Source of the DNA: Capitulum mitella
Taxonomy: Eukaryota; Arthropoda; Thecostraca; Pollicipedomorpha; Pollicipedidae
Direction: 5' to 3'
Assembly (NCBI GenBank): GCA_030062745.1
Contig: CP099841.1
Coordinates: 12,776,970 to 12,840,969, forward strand
Length of the DNA: 64,000 nt
Program-made: the position numbers and the translations under genes
Notes under the pieces: model-generated
Told to the model about the DNA's origin: nothing
The model's input: only the letters and a program-made list of their open reading frames with translations
Database searches by the model: none
In this document: positions 56,100 through 64,000 of the stretch, in pieces
Layout of the letters: the number at the start of each line of letters is the position of its first letter
Numbering within the stretch: position 1 is the stretch's first letter

Positions 56100-57170
56100 G
56101 ACTGGAGTCCACCACTAGTCAGCTGGCTGTCTGTCCAGCCCCACATAGCTAATCCTTTATTTGGTGACTGGGATATCGCACTGCCTGTTTTTTCCATTGC
56201 GAATTTGGCAGGGGTAAAACGTTGTAGTTAAAACCAGCTGTTAGGTAAACTGAAATATGCCTGAAGATCGGAATAAAGACATGGTGTTTATTTCTACGTC
56301 ACTGTTGTGACTAAATTGTCCCCACCTTACCCCTTAGTACAAATATCTTAGAGAAGTGCTTTCCATCATCCGTACATCCCAGGGTTCTAACCAAGTCTGA
56401 TGTGTTCTGCCCATGCAAAAATGCATGGGTCAGTTGTATTAACCACGGTTGGGTTAAACCCCGGCCTCCCAATCATGCGGCCCCCAGAAATTGAAGATTC
56501 ATCATGAAGGGGGAGTGGCCTCAGTCATGCCTGGGAGACTGCCCCCCCCCCACTCTTCCGGTCAAGAGAGGTCCTTTTGCAGCCATGAGTTCAGACAGAA
56601 GAAAATAATTGCCTACACGCAGGGAAGGTGCCCTATTAACGCACAACTAAGGATTAAACAACGATTATGTCCAAACTATAGCGCTTTTGTGAGCGTGATT
56701 CGTGGAGCAAGAAGCTTATTTAATTGCTTCCAAAGTGTAGAGAGGAAAAGAGCATTAAGAAAATGATATAGGCGATACAATCATATTAATGAAAGTACTC
56801 AAATGTGCTGAATTAGTCATCTTGTTCCCTAATGCCGCTCAACCAGGCCTCCTATAAGCGCACATTTTGAAAGCATGATTGCTAAAGTAATGACCACCCG
56901 CAGATCCAGAACAATGAAATAGGACGTCAAAAACACGCTACCAATAAGGGATGAGGAGGGCACGGAGTCACATAAGCTAAAAGTTCTCCGTAAAATGGAA
57001 ATGTCTTCGCAAATGTGTCAAACGACGAAAAACAGGGCGCACGCCCTGCGTCTTGTCTCCTCTCTCATCCGCTAGCATCCGTGTTCAGAGAGGCAGGGGT
57101 ATGGTCTGGATCACACTGTGCCTCTCAGTCTCATGGAAGGAATACTGGCAGTAAAACTGTTACTATGGAC
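56100..57170. other. Stretch without supported genes
   Basis: Mixed-composition sequence with G- and C-homopolymers and short frames only. I see no splice-bounded coding block or RNA gene. Confidence 0.3.
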
Positions 57171-57440
57171 AGGGACGTAGCCAGGGGGGGGGGCATGGGG
57201 GCCATGGCCACCCTGAGCCAAGCGGTCTACACTACATACATGGGGATTTCGCGTGAATACGTAATAGTGGTCAAATATATGTTGCAAAAACAAACAATTT
57301 GTGTTTTACTGTGCATTAAATATGGGATAAATTGCCTAAAATTGCTGCCTTTTGTTGTAAATTTTTTTTCATATGCCTGTGGCATACGACAAAATTTGGC
57401 ATTTGCCCCCCCCCCAAGGAAAATCCTGGCAATATGCCTG
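57171..57440 (+). repeat. Dispersed repeat, copy 2 (GGGACGTAG family)
   Basis: Begins CAGGGACGTAGCCAGGGGGG and follows 8,236-8,495 throughout: CATGGGGGCCATGGCC, ACATGGGGATTT, GTAATAGTGGTCA, CATATGCC, GGCATTTGCCCC, AGGAAAATCCTGG. Confidence 0.65.
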
Positions 57441-58009
57441 GCTTTGGACCACCTATCGATTTAGCATGGGAGACATTTGAGAACTAATGTGCTTGTTGAG
57501 TTTCAGTTTATGTGACGTAAGGCTAAAGATCCCGTCAATGTACTGTTAAAAACCGCGCATAACGGCGTTCCTTTCAAAAGCTGTATGCACTAAACGCAAT
57601 TACAAAGCACAGAACAGAAAACGGAGAATGCACCCTCCCCCTTAGGGCTTTCGCAAGTTACCACAGAACGACTCTTATGTTTGCTTTAATGCTTCGCATA
57701 AGCCATTTTCACGATGGTTAATTTCGGAAAGTACGGCCAGTGAAGTCCTCAGAGACCTAACTGAAAACGCATGGAAAGTCCGTTGAACTGGAGACAAATC
57801 AGTGTTAAGTTCTCGGATTCATCAAATTATTCGGCAAATTTAACACAAGAACACCGTTGTTTGCTGCGATGTCCATATTCTTTATTTGAAGTTCGCGGGT
57901 ACTAAGTGTTTGGTCCCGCTCGCCGAGTTGGACCAAATCTGATCTGGCAGCTTGTTTCCAATAAAATGTGGCTGGGACCAACCGCAAGAACTATCTAAAA
58001 TCACGTGCC

Positions 58010-58249
58010 AGCCAATCAGCGTTCCGGTTAGGAAGCTGCTGATCGTTCGGTGGGTTCATCTTAGAGTCTGTTAACACTTCTGTCGCCGCCGAATTTCGAC
58101 CAATCAGAGCTTAGAGTTATAAGGACTCCGGAAGTCTGATTGGTGAAGAGCTATGGGCTTTGGGTTTCTTGGCTTTGAGTTAGTCAGCCCCAGTTTTTCC
58201 ATTCTGGGTGCATGAAGAAGTTCATACAAAATAGTGGGAGATATGGCTG
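58010..58249 (+). promoter_or_regulatory. CCAAT-box promoter and short first coding exon (MA-)
   Basis: Three CCAAT boxes of NF-Y type lie at 58,012 (CCAATCAG), 58,100 (CCAATCAG) and 58,139 (reverse, TGATTGG). About 100 bases further on, ATGGCTG at 58,243-58,249 is followed by the near-ideal donor GTAAGTATT. This is typical of a TATA-less housekeeping promoter with a first exon of only two codons plus one base. A second upstream ATG (58,211) opens MKKFIQNSGRYG into the same donor. No matching downstream exon was found before 64 kb; the gene may continue to the right of the window. Confidence 0.4.
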
Positions 58250-58269
58250 GTAAGTATTGGTCTCAAATG

Positions 58270-60380
58270 TTGTATTTTGTGCGAGTAACTTGATTTTATC
58301 TGGCACTGACACTGGTTAGTATCAAATTGATATAAGGACTCGTAATTGCTTGTGTTCTAGTCGTAAACATTCAATTAACTTACGGCCTCGAATATACCAG
58401 GAGACGTATTGTTATATAAATCAGTTACAGATCAGGAGGACATGGAACTCATGTTTATCTTATATATACCAATATCCAGGAGCATTGGGATCCAGGCAGG
58501 GTGAGAGCAGCTACCCCCAAACTTTGGACAAGATTAAGAAAAGCCCTATGGTATAAGCCCTATGTTTCAATTATGGTGGTGCATGGAACGAAATGAGGTA
58601 AAAGGCATGTTTGCCCCCTCCTCCCCCATCTCCACAGAGGTTTCATTGTTACTGACAATATCGTTATGTATATTGTTCAATGCAAAACATATTTTATATA
58701 CATACCAAAATATCACATATACCATGTGTAAAAACCGGAAGTATTCCAAAGCCATTCTTGAAAATGTTGGATGTGTACTCATCTTTTGGTCTTCTGCATT
58801 AGCACATTGACATAGAGAAAGGGGCAAATAGCTTGAACATTTTCAGGCTATGATGTGAATGAGACTGAATTTTACAGTTATTTACATCCCATTTTGAAGC
58901 TTTCTGCACAGACTTCATCACGATGTGCAAATTAAACTTTGCGAAACGGTTGCCTGGATTCACCCTCGATCTTGCCGGTTTTCACGTCCCCCGCCTAGCA
59001 CACATCGCAAGAATCGCTTGCGCCATCACTATTACACTTTCAATTGCCAGGTTAAAAACGTCTAGTAAGATACCAAATATGATTTCGTGAAACAGATAGA
59101 CAAACATAGCTCCAAAATTCTCATGCGAATGCTTTGTTGGGTCTCAAAATTAATTTCTGTAATGTTCACTTCTAACATGTAGCATGTGTCGAGTAATCCA
59201 TAAAAGGCTACCAGTAAACTAAAAAATAGGCTACGTTTGCTTCCTGTGGAATTTTGGTAGCTTTCGGAGCGTACCAACGCAAAATTAACCATCGTGAAAA
59301 CGAATTTAAGTGAGTTTTGAATCGGTTTTTGAATTGCCTGAAAATTTAAAGTCGGTGCCTTGACGAGCCACTGATATTTGGCATCTCTAGGGTACGTCAT
59401 GGACATGCAATGTTACGGCGACGGTTCTCAACGTGTAACAGATGTTTTAAGTATTTTACTGCAGTAAGTCTTACTCGGTATCAGACGTGTGTACCCATGG
59501 TGTCGGTGACCTCTGTACTGCTGTCTTTTTTGGGTGAAGGTTATCTCAGGTCAGTATCATCAAAAAAGGTCGTTGGCCCTTCTTACCTTTTGTCAACCTT
59601 GGAGGGGTCACAATGCAATCGGAAACGATGATTCGTATACCAATGACAGTTTGAGTCTTTATTCGTCCCCGAAAGTCGCTTTGGGCCGCTTAAAAGCGCC
59701 CTTTATGTTACGTCTCATAGGGTCCAATGAAAACCAGAATAAACCGACATGCCTCCTTTGAGGACGCCAGTAAGGCCATTGTGTGACCTGAAGAGGTCAG
59801 ACCGATCGTGTACCTAAAAGACCAAACCGTACACTCTAATTTTTGTTGCATTGCTGCATCATGTCCGGTTTAGCAATGTCTGGGTTTTCGTTAAAAAATA
59901 AAGTTATGTCGAAGACTAAATAGGGACCATTGGCGAGTGTTAAAGCCGTAGACAAGGTTAGTGAAAAAATAAACTGCCTGACAGTTTTTGGCATGTGGCA
60001 TAGCAAAGTGCCGGTTTCTGTTCTGAACAGCAGCATTTACGTTTTAATTTGCTTTCAGTATAATGAAAAGAGACCGTGCCCAATTTGGGAACGAAAGATC
60101 ATGCGTTATTTGAAACGCACGTCCAAATGACGCAAACTGCAGCAACACTCAGGATTGTAGCTGTCTGGATGACATTTGTAGAGGTCGATCATGCTGGCTA
60201 GCGAGACGCGTGTTTTTGCGTCATATAATAGCACACAACGGGAAAAGCATGGCTGGACACGAATTCAGCATGCCGTTTTACATCGGATGTAAAACGGACT
60301 GAACGCACTCTGAATGAATGAAACTGAATGTACTCCGCGAGAAACCCACAATAATTTTCCTTGTTGTGGGTCATTAGGCA
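58270..60380. other. Stretch without supported genes
   Basis: AT-rich. A possible acceptor at 58,360 (TTGTGTTCTAG) would continue the 58,243 exon in phase as VNIQLTYGLEYTRRR and then stop, which I do not trust. At about 58,490 a dispersed-repeat-like GGATCCAGGCAGGG word appears. The rest shows nothing clear. Confidence 0.3.
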
Positions 60381-60913
60381 TCGTACGTCCTTAGGGCCTT
60401 TCCCCTACACCAGGGGCTCCGCCACGTCATTTTGATGGGGGGTATGGCAAAAGTGCGTCGCCCCGGGCGGGGGCGGATCCAGTGGCACGGTTTGGGAAGA
60501 GCCAAACCGGACTTTGCTGGGTATGGATGGTAAGTCAGAGAATCAGCGACCGGCGGGGAAGGGGATGAAAGACGCTGGTCGCCGTGCGTTCGTTGTCCAG
60601 CGACTTCAAACTCCGGTTGCTTAGTGCTAGCCATGTGCTTGGGGGGGGGAACAAATGCCTATTTGCCCCCTCATCGCGGTTTGGAGGAGCGAAATGGCCC
60701 TCCCCTTGATCCACCACTTGCCCCAGAAACCGATGTAACAAACTAGAAAAGTTGAGAATTTAGCCAAAACTTATCGTATTTGTATTTTTACAGGGACCAA
60801 GTTGCTTTTACAGTGCTGCATGAATAAAATGCATTTATATTTCGACAAGGATGCAATTTAGCTTCGGTAGTGCCTCAAAATCACAACTGCGGGCGAGGGC
60901 CAGGACTTTATAT

Positions 60914-60915
60914 AT

Positions 60916-60976
<61 letters not shown>

Positions 60977-60984
60977 CATCTATC

Positions 60985-61016
<32 letters not shown>
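60914..61016. repeat. Microsatellite (TATC)n, then (TA)n and (CA)n
   Basis: About 17 TATC units in a row, then about ten TA and five CA units. Confidence 0.9.
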
Positions 61017-61017
<1 letters not shown>

Positions 61018-61042
61018 CAATATGGAGTGATTTTTTCCCCAG

Positions 61043-61145
61043 GCACCGAACCAGATGGCACTGGAGGATCTTCACCCTGTCGTGCAACTCTGTGAAACGA
61101 CCGGCCCGTGCCTGGCTGACCCTCTCGACCTCTGGCTAAATACAG
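61043..61145 (+). CDS. Exon-like segment, unrecognised
   Basis: A strong acceptor (GTGATTTTTTCCCCAG) precedes 61,043 and a fair donor (ATACAG/GTGGCC) follows 61,145. In phase 0 the segment reads APNQMALEDLHPVVQLC and TGPCLADPLDLWLN, without stop to 61,170. In the phase expected from the 58,249 donor it hits a stop, so it is not the next exon of that transcript. It could be an exon of an independent gene or chance. Confidence 0.22.
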
Positions 61146-61149
61146 GTGG

Positions 61150-63165
61150 CCGCTTTGGATCCCGACCCTAGTTCCTGCTGTGCACCGAATTTGTTGTCCG
61201 GCTCCTTATCCATCAGGCTACCGCGGCACTTGAAACAACCCGACACCAAAGGATAGTTGGATTCCGGCGGTTCCAGCTCGCTATGCCCTCCCTCTCCGAT
61301 TCCGGAAATTACATATTAAACGAATTTGCTTATGTCATGCATGTATTTGCCCTTCATTATCTGTACCTACAACGGAGACGTCAGAACATCGCACAATTCC
61401 ATTTCATCACAAAGTCCCGAGAACTGTCCCCAGATCTCGAGCGTCCCCTCCAAACTACTGGCGCTTTCCACCATTGTCCAAACGAGATCTCACCGAAATC
61501 TGTCATTCGGAGTCTGTGGAGTGAGGCAAACGCTAATTTTCCACAAATTATTCACTATACATTGTGATACAGGGATAATATTAAAATTTTTGAACTGTTG
61601 GGAGATAAGAGCACCGAAGCCAGTTTTATACGAGTTGACATAGCTGGAGATTTCCGAAGATTCTGAGGCGGGGGTTCACATAGGATTTCAAATTTCTTCT
61701 TTCCAGTCATGGTAAAAGGCCTAATGTTAAAATCCCTGAATACTAAGGGGGGGGGGTTCGAACCCCCAACCCCCGGGATCTCCAGCCATGCGAGTTGGCT
61801 CCACCTCAAAAAAGGAGAACGCCACGTTACAGTGACACCACGAACGACAGCTCAGAAAGCCACCACTCACTAGCCAGATTACGGACAATCTGCTCCTGTT
61901 GGCAGCCTTCAAATGCGTATCTAAACGTAATAATATCTGACTCATAGGCGCGGGAGCCATAGGGCCAGGGGGCTTCAGCCCCAAAAGTTTTTTGAAATCT
62001 AACATTGACCCCATGGGCGTTGACTGGAAAGAATTCACCCAAAACGCTTCTCGGCGCTCCCAACTCAAGAGGAGTTCCCGTGCCCCTGACCTTACCTGAC
62101 CAACCTAACCTGTCCTAATCTACTGCTTGATCTATTCCTGTCACCACGCTTAAATTTTCCGACAGCTAAGCTTTCGTTGTGGAAAATGAGGAAGGTTTGA
62201 CCGCCGAGACGAGTTTACTGCAGTTTTGTAAAAGATGGGTTGTGCCGTCGTTATTTATGGTGCCACTATCACGGGCAATGATTTTGAATGGTGGGGTAAT
62301 CCCAACTTGTAGATTACCCCGAAACCTGCCCCTTGGCTCCGTTAGTGCCCTGCTGTTCGATCTTAAGCAACCAATATAAAAATAAGAACACGTGCTTTCG
62401 TATTTTACAGCATTTGATCTATTAGTATTGGATAACACAAAACACGAATACGTTCTTATTGAAGAGATCTCTTATATCCATTTTGATCCGTAGCTGTCGC
62501 ACAAGCGCTGGCATGCAGGTGCCCATGCTAAGTCCTGCGTCGTATTGCATCACTTTTGCATATCAACATAGTTGCCATGTACTGCCAGATTTAACATCAC
62601 GAAGGCACAACGCCAAATAAGGTATGTGTTTTTGCTTTCATTATCTAACAAATGCAGCATAGGCTTTTCGGGTATAAATAATGGAGCCTTTCTTCGGCAG
62701 TTATTGGGAGGTATAGCTCCCCTAATCAGATGGCTGGAGGGGATGCACCCCGTCCCCCCCACGTGGCGGAGCCCATGCCCTACACAAATGTCAACCATGC
62801 TTCAACTTCCGTGTCTTCAGTTCTTTGATAGCCTTGTTTTATACTAACACGAGGACTGGAAGGTGGTTCTTTTTGCTCCCCCCACCTGTTTTTCTTGAAT
62901 TTCTCGAGAACGGATCGGAGCTGATTGCTGCTAATTTGTGGCATTTATGGCAGTTGAATAAGTCGTCGGTTGACGCAGAAAAATCGAAAATCGGCCAAAA
63001 AAGTTTGAAGTTTCAAGCATTTGAAGTCAAGGAAACATAACGAAAATAACGGCTGTCGCTGACAAATGGGAACTTAGTGAAAGGACTAGCGTTCCACCTG
63101 AGATTACCGCTTGAACACAATCAGACGATGTCATTTGGGCATACATGATGGATGTACCAAGACCA
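61150..63165. other. Stretch without supported genes
   Basis: Contains a G/C hairpin at about 61,747-61,780 (GGGGGGTTCGAACCCCC), whose TTCGAA core superficially resembles a tRNA T-arm but has no tRNA body around it. Other frames are short and unlinked. Confidence 0.3.
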
Positions 63166-63169
63166 AAGC

Positions 63170-63600
63170 CAGGGGCAACAAGGGTCAAGGTCATCAAAGG
63201 TCAAGACCAACCAGCTTGTGACCTGATCCCGATTTGCTTTGCAACATGTTGATTTGTATGAAATATGCATTTAAAAACCCTAATAAAAACACGTGTGCGC
63301 ACACTGATACACCTACATATACCAGGGTCAATGAAGGTCAAGGTCACCAAAGGTCAAGGTCAAATATCTTGTGACCTGGTCCAGATTTGCTTTTTGACAT
63401 GCCAATTTGTATGAAATATGCATCCAAAGACCCAAATAAAAACACGTGTGCGTACATGGATACGCTTAAATATACCGGGGTCAGTGCAGGTCAAGGTCGC
63501 TTGAGGCCAAGGGTAACCATTTTGTGACCTGGTCCAGATTTGCCTTTGCAACATGTCGATTTGTATGAAAGATACATTCAAAGATCCTACTAAAAACACG
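63170..63600. repeat. Tandem repeat of about 150-158 bp with AGGTCA words, three units
   Basis: GTGACCTG(A/G)TCC(C/A)GATTTGC occurs at about 63,213, 63,371 and 63,521, each followed by GATTTGTATGAAA(T/G)AT and AAAAACACGTGTG. Each unit also has GGTCAAGGTCA(C/T)C(A/-)AAGGTCAAG-like direct repeats of the nuclear-receptor half-site word. Confidence 0.75.
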
Positions 63601-64000
63601 TGTGGCACATTGATAATCATATGTGTATGCATATATACATATAAATACATACATAAATATAAACGCTGTAAGTGATCCAATATACCGATATTGGATACCT
63701 TTACTGAAAACACGCCAAAAGATGTTTGTAGCGCCCTCATTTACACTCAAGCTATCCCGTAATGCTCGAAATCTGAGAACTTTCCTCTGCGTCCCCGTCC
63801 ATAAGCAGCGGGACGGGGTGCACGGGGACACCGTGTGCCCCACCTTAACTGGTGAAATTTAACATTAACGCTTTGGAGTTACACGAAAAGAAATGGCTCG
63901 GAAAGTAGCCGGTGCCTCCTTTGCCGGAACCCGTTCCGCCCCTAGTGACCACGTCCTCCCCCGACTTTGGCGACGTCCGTGTCTATAGCACTTGTGCCGT

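Noticed and set aside
61740..61790. tRNA-like TTCGAA arm
   Set aside because: Only a G/C hairpin; no acceptor stem, D-arm or anticodon arm can be formed around it.

Overview
This is a eukaryotic, non-vertebrate animal genome window. Coding is carried in short GC-rich exons with consensus GT/AG splice sites, introns are long, and most of the DNA is transposon debris, minisatellites and (TA)n/(CA)n microsatellites. G/C-rich third codon positions, a TCAGTC-type initiator and proteins of invertebrate type make an arthropod (possibly a crustacean) my best guess, but the sequence does not prove it. There are no bacterial operons, phage genes, CRISPR arrays or rRNA/tRNA genes that I can support.

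Three protein-coding loci stand out. (1) On the plus strand, the exon at 51,563-52,317 encodes an entire FAM169-type, GNAT-like domain. Four small upstream exons (13,169; 33,176; 37,627; 38,529) join it with matching splice phases and encode a basic, disordered N-terminal region. (2) Two tandem Ly6/uPAR-family genes on the minus strand (46,028-50,873 and 42,073-44,385) encode complete secreted, GPI-anchored ten-cysteine proteins. If the plus-strand model is right, both are nested antisense inside its 13-kb last intron. (3) At 6,300-12,744 on the minus strand, a chain of exons in a strongly CpG-depleted stretch encodes an unrecognised protein; most exons chain in phase but one junction does not.

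Weaker candidates are a first exon with TATA box at 2.5-2.76 kb (minus), a terminal exon with poly(A) signal at 16.5 kb (minus, perhaps a decayed gene), a TATA/Inr promoter-like island at 30.8 kb (plus), and a CCAAT-rich promoter with a short first exon at 58.0-58.25 kb (plus).

Mobile DNA: two families of roughly 1.0-1.2-kb elements, each flanked by TTAA and starting CCCTAT or CCCG (piggyBac-like), have three copies each. One copy interrupts an arm of a larger inverted repeat whose other arm keeps the empty site. A TIR element at 8,085-9,536, foldback elements at 0.75 kb and 14.2 kb, a LINE tail at 18.4 kb and several dispersed fragments fill the rest. Minisatellites of about 22, 27, 30 and 90 bp and a ~155-bp unit are present. 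The stretch 41,166-41,360 is homopolymer-rich and looks like an assembly artefact.
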